A stretch of DNA of 39,121 nucleotides from Priapulus caudatus (GCF_000485595.1 NW_014578354.1:35566-74686), one strand, 5' to 3'; shown: positions 12,001 to 23,367, numbered from the stretch's first letter. Notes: generated from the sequence alone by a model not told the origin. Program-made: numbers and translations.

Positions 12001-14180
12001 GTTTACAATTTTTTCCGCCTCACTCCTGCTGTTGTTTTTCCTGTTGTTTCCCTGAGTCTCTGTTGTGACAAGCACCTATGCGACAGTGAAAACTTTGGAA
12101 ATTCTAGGAATGGAATTCGCATTATTTGCACCGGCGGACGATCGATTGTGCTAGAACTACACTTTCTCGCCATAAAGTTAAACTTCCGCGGTATTATCTA
12201 TTCACGTATTCATTCCAAGGCGAGAGTATGCAGTGCAGCGCGATAACGCGCAGGTGAGGCACACAGTCTCCCGGACAAGTGCTAGCATTACGAAACCCCA
12301 GTTCGAAATGCAACCATAGAAATGTCATATCAGTCTCGTGCGATTAGCGAAGATTATCTTCTTAAAGCAACTGCCTCGTGTGGAAGACGCATCACAGCTC
12401 AGAGTGACATGTCATCGGTCTATTCTTCTCAATCGGAGCGATTAGCCTTGGCAGGTTATGTTTATCGGAAAGGTATCCCGCTTTGTGTTGTTGTTATCTA
12501 TACGCCCACCTGTAATCCAATTCACAACAGGAATAATTGCCGGTACGCATCGCATTCGCGATGTATTTTCAGCATTTTTGCTACGGTCATTATTTTTTAA
12601 TGAATCGGCAGTTGTCGATGCAGCCCAGCGAGACTGTAAACTGGAAACTAGTACATTGTTGACAATTTACTTTAATTCTCTGGCTGCTTCCGGCGTCAAT
12701 AGAGCCACGTTACGGCGCATTTTATTTGATTTCCGTAAACAACCACGCCACGGACCTTTGGAAACAATCCGCACTCCCCCCCCCCCCGTACATCCAATAC
12801 ATATATGCCGCCCCAGGCACGTAATGACACAGGCCACGCTCTGGTGCCGCCGGAGAAGCAGCTTGTGTCACTGCTCTTGCTTTACAGCTGTAACTCAGTG
12901 TAGAGTGACAGTGTTGCCGGCGGCTGCTTTCTTCGGCGACCTTTGATAAATAAAGTGAGGAATGTCGACTACAGAGGGAGATCAGATAGGCCACGCCTTG
13001 CGTCACAATACGGCTAGAACAGTATTTCACGCAATGTTGTAGACGATATAAACGTAAGGATACCAACATGTTAGATCCTTAAACGTCTAGGACAATATTT
13101 AACTCGGCCGACACCATGGGTGGGGTACGAATCAGATTCAGCACTTATCATCGCCGTGCTGGGCCGCTGGGTTGGCGCCAGAAAAGAGGCGTGTAATCGC
13201 GACCTCGGACACTTAGGCGAAGCGAGCAAACGGACTTGCGACAAAGCTCGGAGAAACAGCACAAGAGTTAATTACACGCTGCCGGTAAAGGTAGCAGAGC
13301 GCTACGGAGCACCACAGGCTAAATGTTACGTTGTCCCTAACCTTTAAGCTAGCTGGCACCGTCACAGGCAGACACGAAAACACGCCAAGGCATGCACCAT
13401 GAGGCAGTTGGTACAATTTCAACTTGTTGTTGACTGTCTTGCTGAGAAAAAAAATTATATACCAAATTTATCCAAACGAGTCTATGGCAAAATTTCTGAG
13501 TTTGTGATAGGCACATTGCTAGCACATTTTTGGCTGAGCAAATCTAGTTACCCATGCACACAACGTCAAGATTTTTGGGCAATTGGTATTGTAGCATGAC
13601 ATAGAGCCTAGAGAAGCATACGAACGTACAACAAGACGCTACTGCTAGTTCAAGTAGTTTTTGCAAAAAATAACGTACGATCTGAGGACGCAGCACAGAG
13701 CTCATAACAAAACCGCGTAGGATAACGGGGAGTATATGTTACGACGTACGCAGGGCATAATTAGCGAGTAGATTGTCATCAGTAAGCAAATGTAACACAA
13801 ACAGCGATGTCAGATGTTACTGCGCATCTACACTAGCCTAAGTGGATTACATATTTGTATCTGGAGCTACCGTACACGATTCTGTATCGCTAACTTTAGT
13901 ATAGTTAGTACTATACACCGACTAGCTCTAGTACTATAGCCCGCGTACATTGCCCGCGGGCTATAGTACTAGAGCTAACTCGAGCTATCAAGTATAGCTA
14001 AACCGACCAGTAGTGATGTCAACGATCATTCGATTTATACTCGATCATAACATTGAACAGTGGCTACAACCAAGCGCTTGGTTATCAAACATCACATACA
14101 ATCGATTTCATCAAAAAAAAAAAATCGAAAAAATTCAAAAAGTGATGAGACAGAGATATCATCGCCTAACTCCTTTATTA
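9056..14180 (-). repeat. Segment B: noisy inverted copy of block C
   Basis: Read on the minus strand this follows 20,830-23,833: about 13,930-14,150 pairs with 20,890-21,120 (shared CCAAGCGCTTGGTTATCAAA), and 12,440-12,530 pairs with about 21,440-21,530. It includes the same extra insertion as segment A (about 12,530-13,575). Errors are mostly insertions. Open frames in this interval are chance. Confidence 0.85.
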
Positions 14181-14999
14181 ACATACATGCTATTATACAC
14201 ACAGTAGTTAAACAGTGCAAAAACAAACCAGTAAACAGGCTAAACACAGCACATACATTCCACACAAGATACATGCACCGAGTACGCACACGCAGGCACT
14301 TCAACACCGCCGAGTAACCCCAGGATTGAAGCGTATCAACTGTAAACACACGGCGCCGCCATTGCCGCGACACTTAACACATACATAATAGAGATAACAC
14401 ATAGATAACTGTGGAGACCGATTGTAACGATCATCGCGTTACTTGGGTCCAACCGATGATCCATTACGAAATTCAACAAACAACCATTGACATCACACTG
14501 CTGAAGAGGTCTATTGTCCCCCGGGGTACTGCCGAACGTACCTCTGCAGGGTACGTCCGGTAATACCGGAGAGAGAGAGTCCTGGTACTACTAATAAATA
14601 TGGGCGGACCTGTACCTCGCCTACTCCACTAACAAGTCTAGGAGCGCCTACGCCTACTCCCCACTAAAACCCTAACGCCTACACACGAAACCCGAGCGTA
14701 ACACAACCCTAATCCTAACCCTAACCATATCAAATAGTGACCAGGGCACGTACGGCCTGCAGGGTGACAGGGCCTGCGGCAACTGTACGCGGGCTATAGT
14801 TACTAGAGCTAGGTTTAAGACATGAATCATGTATGTAAGTATTAATACAAAAACGTAGTACGACATAACCCCGTCGCATAATAGCCGGCCCGAAGCTCGC
14901 AGCGTCCGCCTAGACGTGCGACGGATTGTCGATATTCTTATTCATCTATTCTATATTCATCTACTATATTCTATTGTCTAATAATCCAATAATTACTAA
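14181..14999. other. Unmatched noisy stretch with TTAGGG-like motifs
   Basis: No counterpart was found at 20,356-20,830, where one would be expected if B were a simple mirror of C. It contains a relative of the element at 29,858-29,972 (about 14,505-14,585, with TCTATTGTCCCCCGGGGTAC) and a few CCCTAA units (14,703-14,727). Part may correspond to the assembly gap. Confidence 0.5.
14505..14585. mobile_element. Degraded relative of the element at 29,858-29,972
   Basis: It shares GGTCTATTGTCCCCC, GGTACTGCCG.ACGTAC and CCGGTA.TACCGG with the cleaner copy in intron 3. No target duplication is visible because the surrounding sequence is noisy. Confidence 0.5.
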
Positions 15000-16170
15000 T
15001 CTATATGCAAATATTTAACTACTGCATATATGCTATTAATTGTCCTAATAACATTACTATACGGTATGTGACTATTAGAGCTTATTCTTAAACTCTCAAT
15101 GCGAGATACCGTTCTTGTCCTTGGAGCTTAATCTCGTTCTAGCGACAGCTGGTCAGCGCTGCACGATATCGGCGGTATACTCGATAGATCTAATACTCAT
15201 TGTACTCCTTTTACTTATCGTGCACTGTTCGAACAACCGATACGCGAGGACAGCTTCTCGAGAAGCACACTTCAAGAAAACAGCTCTAGGCCATCGAGTG
15301 ACAACGATCTACCATAGCCCTAGCGACTGTAGAAACGCACCGCGTTCTGCTACAGAACAAATGCACGCGACCACTGTGATTCTTCCGTTCGCGCTACACA
15401 ACATGGCGACGGTCGCTAACAATGTCAATTGTGTCATTGTTGGGCTATACCACGGTATGCGCGAGCAGCTTTCGACTCGCGCGCAATAAGTCCCAACTGC
15501 TTGAGCTTGCGTCTAAACCTAAGCGAATGCCAGCAGCAGCAGAACGGCGCGAGGAGACGAGAAAGAGTAGATCAGAATCGTGCCGAATCAGGACGCACGT
15601 GAGAAGCTAGCCGCGACCTTTTATAAGGGCAAAACGGCACGTGCCATCGCACATCATTTCAATCGGTATAAATGGTATACAAACAATATTATATCATTAA
15701 AAATTGTACAGTTTAGCATTATATATTTACAACGAAACAACATTATAGGACTCCCTCACATAAATCATATAACACGTAATAAAGATAATGCTCTCTCACT
15801 TACCAGTTGACGAACCACCACTAGCATAGACGATTAGTGCATGTGACGTCTAACCGAAGAGGCTCATTAAGAGCCTGTCGCCGCCTGCCGTAGGGACTCT
15901 TGCTTTAATTGATGGCTCTTGATGTCTAACTCAATTCTAGCAAGAGGCTGATGTTTCCAACGCCAACGGACGTCAAGGCCTATGTGGGAGCGGACCGATT
16001 CGATCGCCATGAAGGCGGCGTGCGCGGGGGTGTCCACGAGGGCGAGCTGCGCAGCGGACGACCCGTCAATATTTCAAATTCCTAAAAATAAATTAAAACG
16101 ATAATTCTGCTTAAAAATTTAGAATTCCATGCTTGCATTCTAGACATCAAAATTACTGTCAGTGCTCTCG
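15000..16170 (-). repeat. Noisy inverted copy of 19,045-19,925
   Basis: Pairs include ATATCGGCGGTATACTCGAT near 15,166 with the reverse of 19,780-19,810, CATAGACGATTAGTGCATGT near 15,824 with the reverse of 19,275-19,300, and 16,095-16,160 (TTTAGAATTCCAT..GCATTCTAGACATCAAAATT) with 19,065-19,105. The copy at 19 kb is shorter and looks cleaner. Confidence 0.8.
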
Positions 16171-17268
16171 AAACAAGGCAGTAGCCGAGATACATGCTGA
16201 GAAACACACATCTATTATACAACTGAGTACTGTTGTACCCCGCAGGTGGTAAAAAATCGATCCTCCAGATACTATAGAGTATAGGCGTATCTATCCGAGC
16301 CAAAACAGCACATCCGCGCACTTCCTAGAGATGGCATATTGAGCATGACTATTTATGAGAGTTATGGAGCTCTAGAGTTAGACAGCAGAAAGTTCTAGGA
16401 CGAACACAGTGTTAGTGAAAATTGCGAAGTCCTACTGCGAACTTGATTCGAATTTGCTGAATAGTCACTTGCACACACTGGACGCGGAAACAACAGAGGG
16501 GGACGGCAAAATTGTAAACGTTAGTAAAGTGATTTCAGAGGTCTTGAATAGATTGGAAGTTGCATAAATTGTATTGTTTAAATGAGGCTCTTTGATTGTA
16601 AACATTTATTATGTTTTGAAAGCATGTATGATTAATTTGTAATTTAACTAACATTGTGTCCGTGTGTTTACTAATACATCTGAAACCCAACAGTTAAAGA
16701 TTGCGTATTCTTGGTGATTAATGGTTAGAAAGTAATAAATTAATTTGCAAACTTATGACCTGATTCGTTAATTCTGTAAATTAATGTTAAAAACTTATAC
16801 TTTCATTGGTTACGGTGTGTTGATAAAAGCTATGATTTAAGAGTATCGAGCTTTGTGAGTTTAGCGGTAAGCATCGTTCTCATTCCACCACAATTGCAAG
16901 TAGTAAAGTGGTTTGTTGTTTGAAATAAATTGTAGCGTTTAGACAATGAAATTTTTACTAATGATGGTGAAGGAATTTTGTATATCAGGCAAGTACGGTC
17001 TCGGAAAGTTATGAATTAACATGCTGGCGAATTTATATAAATGACTTTGTTACTTCTTGGGTAAGGACTTGGATTGCATGTAACATCTAAAATTATCACA
17101 CATTTACGCGGAGCGAGGCTGGTACAAGTAATTTTTATTTTATGAGAGTTAATTTGAAAACTGTCTTTGACAATATAACTGATTAGAAACTTGATGTATT
17201 TGAAATGTTTTAAAATGATTTTAAACAGGGATGGCTTTCCATAGAATAGCTATGGAAATTGGGATGAG
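16171..17268. other. AT-rich stretch, nothing recognised
   Basis: No long open frame, repeat or RNA gene was seen. Its base usage resembles the introns of the TMEM179-like gene, and it appears to be ordinary accurate sequence. Confidence 0.4.
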
Positions 17269-18061
17269 GTGGCACATGTCGAGTGGGTGAGCGCCAGCGT
17301 GCGTGTGCGTGTCCGTGCGTTAAGGTTGTGTGCGTGTGTATGGGGAATTGAGAAGAGAGTGCTTGCGCGGGCGTGGTCTGTCCGTTATCCTAAGTGTGTG
17401 CGTGGTGTAGAAGGGAGTACATCTAGAGAGGTGTATGCGTGCATCACGACGCCGTGTTTTTATTGATATCCTTCTTCCTGATGGCGTGTGGCGCGCGTCG
17501 TGGTTGTGTACGAGCGTGTGTGCGTGTTTGCGTATACGTCATGTGGTAATTCGCCGCGCTGTGTGTAACGCGAAGCGTGTGTGCGCGTGTGTGCGCGTGT
17601 CGATAGCGTGCGTGTGTCGGTACTGTAGCGTGTGTACGCGGGGAGCGTAGTAGCGCGCGTGTTGTGGTAGCTGTAGGCGTTGTGCGAGATGACGAGCGTG
17701 TGTTTGCCTGCGCGGTCGTGTGAGGGTGTGTGCGCCTGCGCTGTGTACGCCACCTGGGGCGTGTACCTGCATGAACCGTCGTGTACTGTGCGGTGTGTAC
17801 GTGCCGTACGCGTACGCAATGTCATGAGGGCAGCGCGACTCAAGGGTCATCATAGAGCCGGCGAGTGCCAGCTGTTTCGCATAGCAAACCAAAATGCGCG
17901 GGTTAACTTTGCGGTGTGTTTCTCTAATTGCAGTCTCTTCTGATGTTGACAGGACAATTGCGCCCGGGAATGCTTATTGTTGAGATCACTGTGGTCGAGT
18001 ACACTGCAACGAAGTAAACGGCAAGTAGCAATCGACGTTAAGCCAGCCATTATCAGTCTGA

Positions 18062-18124
18062 ATCACCATCATGAGTCATTATTATCATTCGACGCGATTA
18101 TCATCATCGTCATCATCATCATAC
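18062..18124. repeat. CATCAT trinucleotide microsatellite
   Basis: Imperfect (ATC)n array with ATTATT interruptions. Further scattered CATCATCAT units follow up to 18,300. Confidence 0.8.
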
Positions 18125-18531
18125 ACAAATCATCGTGACATCAATCATCGCGGTGTACAGGGCGTGTACCCGCGTGGAACAGCACATCATTGCATGCCAG
18201 TTCATGAATTATCCTATGCCAGTCTGGTGCGTTAACATTGCAGTGCACTGTGACATCATCATCAGCGCGTGTAAACGAGGTAGCATCATCATCTGCGTGT
18301 ATCTCCGTGTACCAGCGTGTTACGTGCGTGACCGCGTGCACGTGCGTGTACCCCGTGAACTTGTGAGCTACCGTGCGTGTATCTACGTGTAGCGTGCGTG
18401 TAGCGCCGCGTGTACGTGCGGTACGCTGGCGTTGTATTCTCCGTGTACCGCGCGGTACAGTGGCGGTATCTGTGTGTACGGCGTGTTAACCCGCGTGTAA
18501 CGTGCGTGTATCCGCGTGTACCCGCGTACGT

Positions 18532-18585
<54 letters not shown>
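18532..18585. repeat. 54-base G homopolymer followed by eight T
   Basis: An uninterrupted run of 54 G, then T8. This is extremely long for a real G run and could form a quadruplex. It may also be a sequencing or consensus artefact. Confidence 0.95.
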
Positions 18586-18587
<2 letters not shown>

Positions 18588-18881
18588 TTTTTTGTATCCG
18601 CAGTGACGCCGCGTGTACGTGCGTGTATGCTGCGTGTACGTGCGTGTACGCCAGTGGCAACCGCGGCTGCAACCGCAAGTTACGATTCACGTGACTCGCT
18701 CGAACCTGCTGCTATTGGTCGTTACATACGAGTCGGTGTGGACCTTGACACAGCCACTCGCACACCTGTGCAATCTGCCACACGTGAAGAAAAATATCAG
18801 AAAACACGTGTGATATTTCCACACGCAAAATCGATGCGTTTGCATGGCGCACAACGCTGTGTGTTGTGTGCTGCGACCATA

Positions 18882-18931
18882 GTTTTGTGCTGCGCCATCA
18901 GCCACGCGTGGCCGATGGCGCAGCACAAAAC
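18882..18931. repeat. 50-bp near-perfect palindrome
   Basis: GTTTTGTGCTGCGCCATC (18 bp) is followed by a centre, GCCACGCGTGGC, and the exact reverse complement of the first arm. Only one opposed pair (A/C) fails to match. Extra GCTGTGT/ACACAGC matches lie just outside, so it may be the core of a foldback element. Confidence 0.85.
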
Positions 18932-19044
18932 ACAGCGTGTGCGGCAGGCTTACATTTTTCTGGTTTAATAAGCTGCCGAATGCCACTTAGGGGTGTTTGG
19001 GGTACCTCCCCAGATAAAAGATTTTTTTTAAATTGGTGCATTCT

Positions 19045-19925
19045 GAGAGCATCTGAGCAGTAATTTTGATGTCTAGAATGCAAGATGGAATTCTAAATTT
19101 TAAGCAGAAAATTATCTTTTAATTTTTAGGGCATTTTGAAATTAAAAGGGGGGTCCGGACCCCCCGGACACCCCCCCCCCATAGATCCGCTCCTGCCTGA
19201 CCTTGGCCCTACTAGAATAGAACACATCAAGAGCACATTAAAAGCCCAAGAGGGGTTAATGGGCTCTTGAACACATGCACTAATCGTCTATGCCTATGGT
19301 GTTGCCGGAGTGGGGCATAGGGGGCATATCTTTTCGTGTATATTATTTATGTAGGGCCTATATGTTGTTTCGTGTATATTGTAAAAATTCTTTTTAACAT
19401 AATTTGTTTGTAACCATTTTGTTTGAAAATGATGTGCAGGCACGTGCCTTTTTGCCTAAAGGCAGCTGCAGCTACGCGCCTGCTGGCAGATGTACCTTCC
19501 TCTTCCTCGCGTTCTGCTGCTGTGGCAATCTCGTGGTTGCTACGCAACAGCAGTGATTATTGCGCGGGAGCCGCGACGTGCACACATTGAGGAATTTGAG
19601 GTCATTGTGTAGCGCAGAACGGAAGATACATGTCGCGTGCATTTGTTCTGTAGCAGAACGCGGTGCGTTTTACATGTAGGGCCTATGTATATCGTTGTCA
19701 CTCGATGGAAGCGTTCTTCTGAAGTTCTCTCGAGATAGCGTCAGTATCCGGTTGTTCAACAGTAGTCAGTAAAGCGTAAGTTATCTATCGATACCGCCGA
19801 TATCGTAGCCCGACCAGGCTGTGCGACGGATAGCTCCAAGAAACGGTATTGCTAGGGTTAGAATATTATACTATAAACAATCCGTATAGTATATAGAATA
19901 TAGAATATAGAAAATAGAATATAGT
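19045..19925 (+). repeat. Clean partner of the inverted copy at 15,000-16,170
   Basis: Contains a GGGGGGTCCGGACCCCCC palindrome with adjacent C runs (19,149-19,180) and ends in an ATATAGAATATAG tract that runs into the gap. No gene was seen; the minus-strand frame at 19,347-19,547 has no family features. Confidence 0.7.
19149..19180. repeat. GGGGGGTCCGGACCCCCC palindrome and C run
   Basis: An 18-bp perfect palindrome followed by CCGGACA and ten C. It is followed by ATAGATCCGCTCCTGCCTG. This resembles a transposon terminus, but no partner end was identified. Confidence 0.6.
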
Positions 19926-20355
19926 NNNNNNNNNNNNNNNNNNNNNNNNNNNNNNNNNNNNNNNNNNNNNNNNNNNNNNNNNNNNNNNNNNNNNNNNNNN
20001 NNNNNNNNNNNNNNNNNNNNNNNNNNNNNNNNNNNNNNNNNNNNNNNNNNNNNNNNNNNNNNNNNNNNNNNNNNNNNNNNNNNNNNNNNNNNNNNNNNNN
20101 NNNNNNNNNNNNNNNNNNNNNNNNNNNNNNNNNNNNNNNNNNNNNNNNNNNNNNNNNNNNNNNNNNNNNNNNNNNNNNNNNNNNNNNNNNNNNNNNNNNN
20201 NNNNNNNNNNNNNNNNNNNNNNNNNNNNNNNNNNNNNNNNNNNNNNNNNNNNNNNNNNNNNNNNNNNNNNNNNNNNNNNNNNNNNNNNNNNNNNNNNNNN
20301 NNNNNNNNNNNNNNNNNNNNNNNNNNNNNNNNNNNNNNNNNNNNNNNNNNNNNNN
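19926..20355. other. Assembly gap (430 N)
   Basis: 430 undetermined bases. The length is not a round placeholder, suggesting an estimated gap size. The left flank is an ATATAG-rich tract that would be hard to assemble. Confidence 1.
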
Positions 20356-20830
20356 TGCTAGTAGAATTTATACATGCCTGGATGTACGAGGCTACAATGT
20401 CACAGTGAAATTTCAAAAGCTAAATTTGGTTGAAGAAGGTTTATGCTCCTTAAATCCTATAATTTCTATGTCATTCTGTACTGTCAGTATTTTCTCTGTG
20501 GTGGAGTGGTGAGATTCTAGTAAACCCTGTTAGTCCCAAATGTGTTCACATACACGCCGAAACAGTGGAATGCACAGGGATGGTATCAGGAACCTTCTCA
20601 AAGGAATGTTTGTTGGGATCGTTATGAAAGTTGCCACGAGATGGCGTGTACGTTTAAGTGTCTTCAGATTAAAGATGGAAGCTCCCATCGTATGTAGTAG
20701 CAACAACTTTTTGCAAGACAGAATAGGTAAGCACTCATCTATTTACCTACGCAAGCCTACAGGCTGCAATAGAGAGCTGCCACCTGTAACTAATTAACGC
20801 AGGCAAAAACTACACAGCCACTGGCAGTGG
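20356..20830. other. Unique-looking sequence between gap and block C
   Basis: No convincing gene. The 85-codon frame at 20,540-20,797 has no recognisable domain. No copy of this stretch was found in segment B. Confidence 0.4.
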
Positions 20831-21063
20831 CATACGTTACATGTTCACCGCAGTAGACGTTAGATGAGCGCTGTCGCTCCGCGGCACTTGTTTGATTTTT
20901 TTTTCGAATTATTTTTTTTGATGAAATCGATTATGGATTTTGATAACCAAGCGCTTGGTTCGAGCCACTGTTCAACCGATGATCGAGTATAATCGATGAT
21001 CGAGTATAATCGATGATCGTGACATCACTACTGGTCGGTTTAGCATACAGATAGCTCGAGTAT

Positions 21064-21116
21064 AGCTCTAGTACTATAGCCCGCGGGCAATGTACGCGGG
21101 CTATAGTACTAGAGCT
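21064..21116. repeat. Perfect 22-bp inverted repeat with 9-nt loop
   Basis: Arms 21,064-21,085 and 21,095-21,116 match exactly, with core CTAGTACTATAGCCCGCG. A weaker CTCGAG/AGCTCGAG match continues outward. Copies occur in A (about 85-160) and B (about 13,925-13,980). Confidence 0.9.
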
Positions 21117-21178
21117 AGCTCGAGTAGTACTAGACTATACTAAAGTTAGCATACAGAATCTGTGTACGGTAGCTCGCA

Positions 21179-21242
21179 GATACAAATATGTAACCCAATA
21201 CTATAGAGCAGTAACCCTACTCTGTTTTGTTACATTTGTATC
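21179..21242. repeat. Inverted repeat GATACAAATATGTAAC / GTTACATTTGTATC
   Basis: The arms lie at 21,179-21,194 and 21,229-21,242. AATACTATAG occurs as a direct repeat at about 21,197 and 21,244. This forms a second hairpin next to the one at 21,064. Confidence 0.7.
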
Positions 21243-21456
21243 GAATACTATAGTGTAATAGCCCCGTAGTCGTAACTATATACCCCGTACTCGGTTTTGT
21301 TACTGGCTCTGTGCTGGTCCTCAGAATCGTACGTATTTTTTGCAACTACTTGAACTAGCAGTACGTCTTGTTGTACGTTCGTATGCTTCTCTAGGCTCTA
21401 TGTCATCTACAATACCAATTTCCCAAAAATCTTGACATTGTGAAATTGATACAATA

Positions 21457-21865
21457 GGCGTGTTCACACACAAGAAAAACCGCGATGCTAATCGCGATGG
21501 AAATACCGAGATAATTGTGTCGTTGTTCACACAGGTGGAAATATCTCGCTAATCGCCGAGCGGGATAATTCTATTAATCTAACTGCGCATGCTCACTGCC
21601 GGAATGATGCTCACTGCGCATGCTCACTGCTCTCTCGCTTGGAATGATGTGATAGAAAATACCGGGATTATTTGCGGGAGTGTTCACACACACGCCGCGG
21701 TGCAAATAATCGCGCTAATTCCAAATAATCGCAGTCAAAAGTGCGATGCTGATCGCGATACTTAGTGAGATTTTTGCGTTCACACTTGTAATAATCTCGG
21801 TATTTCGATCGCGATGCAAAAACCGGGATTTGCATCCCGCTAATTCCCGCCAGTGTGAACGCGCC
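21457..21865. mobile_element. 409-bp miniature element with TA target duplication
   Basis: Ends GGCGTGTTCACAC and GTGTGAACGCGCC are 13-bp terminal inverted repeats with one mismatch, flanked by TA on both sides. The interior repeats ATCGCGAT, AAATACCG and GTTCACAC motifs in both orientations. A TA duplication suggests mobilisation by a Tc1/mariner-type or similar transposase supplied elsewhere. Confidence 0.75.
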
Positions 21866-21880
21866 TAATGTAGTAGCTAG

Positions 21881-22303
21881 CAGGCCCGTAGCCGGGGGGG
21901 GGGTTCCCCCTGAGCAAAAAAAAAAGAAAGAAAAAAAGCCTCCATGTGGTGTTCGCTCCGGCCATCAAACATGGCAGATGCTGTGCATTTGTCACTTCAG
22001 ACTGCTCAGGAAGAGGAGGGGCGTAGAAAAAACCAAGACGAAGACATTTTCACTGAAAAGGTGTTTTTTTCTTTTTTTTCCATTTGAAAATTTGCAAGAA
22101 TTTCACCTCAGGTATGCACCAGATCGCTCCATTTTAGTGTAATAATTGCAAAATCTCCATCGTGCGGGAGTGGGGACACCCCTCTCCCACACCCTACCCC
22201 CGCTCGGTCGCAATGCTCCCTCGCTCGGTCGCTTTGCGCCCTCAGAAATTGCCAACATTGAAAAACAAACCCCCCCCTCAATATAAAGCTGGCTACGGGC
22301 CTG
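21881..22303. mobile_element. 423-bp miniature element with 6-bp duplication
   Basis: Perfect 13-bp terminal inverted repeats, CAGGCCCGTAGCC and GGCTACGGGCCTG, are flanked by AGCTAG at 21,875-21,880 and 22,304-22,309. The interior has G, A and T homopolymers and a duplicated CTCGCTCGGTCGC. It sits 15 bp from the neighbouring element. The superfamily is unassigned. Confidence 0.75.
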
Positions 22304-22928
22304 AGCTAGTAGTAGTAATAGATGTAGTGTGTCATTTGTGAGAATCTTGTCATGGGGCAGTTCAGACAGATTGTTATATTATTTTTATAGTTTCACATGT
22401 TGTCAGCAGAGGGCTGCACGGTAATGGCAAACAGCAAACGTCAAACAGTAAACGGCAAAGCGCGTGCAGCTCGCAGCTGCGGATCCCTCCTGGACATCAT
22501 CTCTATCCTTGAACCGCAGCGGTAGCTAGATGCGGGTTGTGTTCATTTGACATTCATGGGGGACACTCCCTCACCGCGTGACGTTTATATTTACACAGCC
22601 AGTTTTGCTGCGCCTGCTTTGCCAGTGGCATAAAGAGAACGATGCGCGTCAGATGAGACCGGCTATGAAGGCGGTGATCTGTTACAGCCTGGATTACACT
22701 ACATGATTCCCTAAATTTTTAGTGCGCTGTATGAAATTGGACCTGTCGCTGTGAGACTCAGCTCTGTTAGAGACGAACGCGCTAAAGTCTAAGCAGCAAG
22801 GTATGTAACCACTCAGGCTTAACCACTCAGTAGGTAATAAATTATGTTTTACATAAAACCAAAATGTGTAAAAATGTGCAATCTGATGAACCAAGCAGTA
22901 GGCCTATAGGGTAATATCTGTTAATGAT

Positions 22929-22971
22929 ATCAAGAGTAGATAATAACTCCATGTTATTATCTACTCTTGAT
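22929..22971. repeat. Perfect 19-bp hairpin with 5-nt loop
   Basis: Arms ATCAAGAGTAGATAATAAC (22,929-22,947) and its exact complement (22,953-22,971). Segment B appears to keep a degraded form, but segment A (about 3,297-3,310) runs straight across as if the hairpin were missing. Confidence 0.9.
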
Positions 22972-23367
22972 GATATATAATCTTATCTATACTAGCTAAT
23001 CAGCATTGTAATTTGTAAATCATGCTGCACAGTACTAGATGATGTTTACTTAGTGCTTACCAGGATAACCAGGCTAAGCTAGTGCTTGTGTTGATTTCAG
23101 ATTAAACAACATATGGCTGTTTACAGAGAGTGTGATTCGCGATACAGTGAAGAATAGATGTGTCTTGCGACGTGTTATGTCACGTATAGTACGTTATTGC
23201 TCATGTAGCTCTAGAAAATATAGCCCTTCGCTCTGCCACATGCCTGTTCTAGACTCTATTGCTCATGTTGCATGAAAAATCTAAATAAAGAAGTAAACTA
23301 TAAACACGGCTATTCGCAATCACCGTTATTGTCACATTGTTTCGCCTATATGGGGTGGGTATAGGAT

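Larger units (their letters stand above)
17269..18680. repeat. GT/GCGTGT-rich low-complexity region
   Basis: Imperfect units of GTGTGCGTGT, CGTGTACG and GTGCGTGTAC dominate on the + strand at 17,280-17,830 and 18,290-18,660, separated by CATCAT repeats. Alternating purine-pyrimidine DNA of this kind can adopt left-handed or other non-B forms. The overlapping frames on both strands are low-complexity and not treated as genes. Confidence 0.8.

Noticed and set aside
12458-12946. 162-codon frame in segment B
   Set aside because: Corresponding positions in A do not keep the frame; the sequence is noisy and the frame is chance.
14703-14727. CCCTAA units suggesting a telomere
   Set aside because: Only three or four units in noisy sequence, internal to the window.
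17269-18694. Many overlapping frames rich in C, R, V, T and H, including poly-G and poly-P tracts
   Set aside because: They are translations of GT-rich and poly-G low-complexity DNA, open on both strands at once.
19871-20416. 181-codon minus-strand frame
   Set aside because: Most of it is the N gap.
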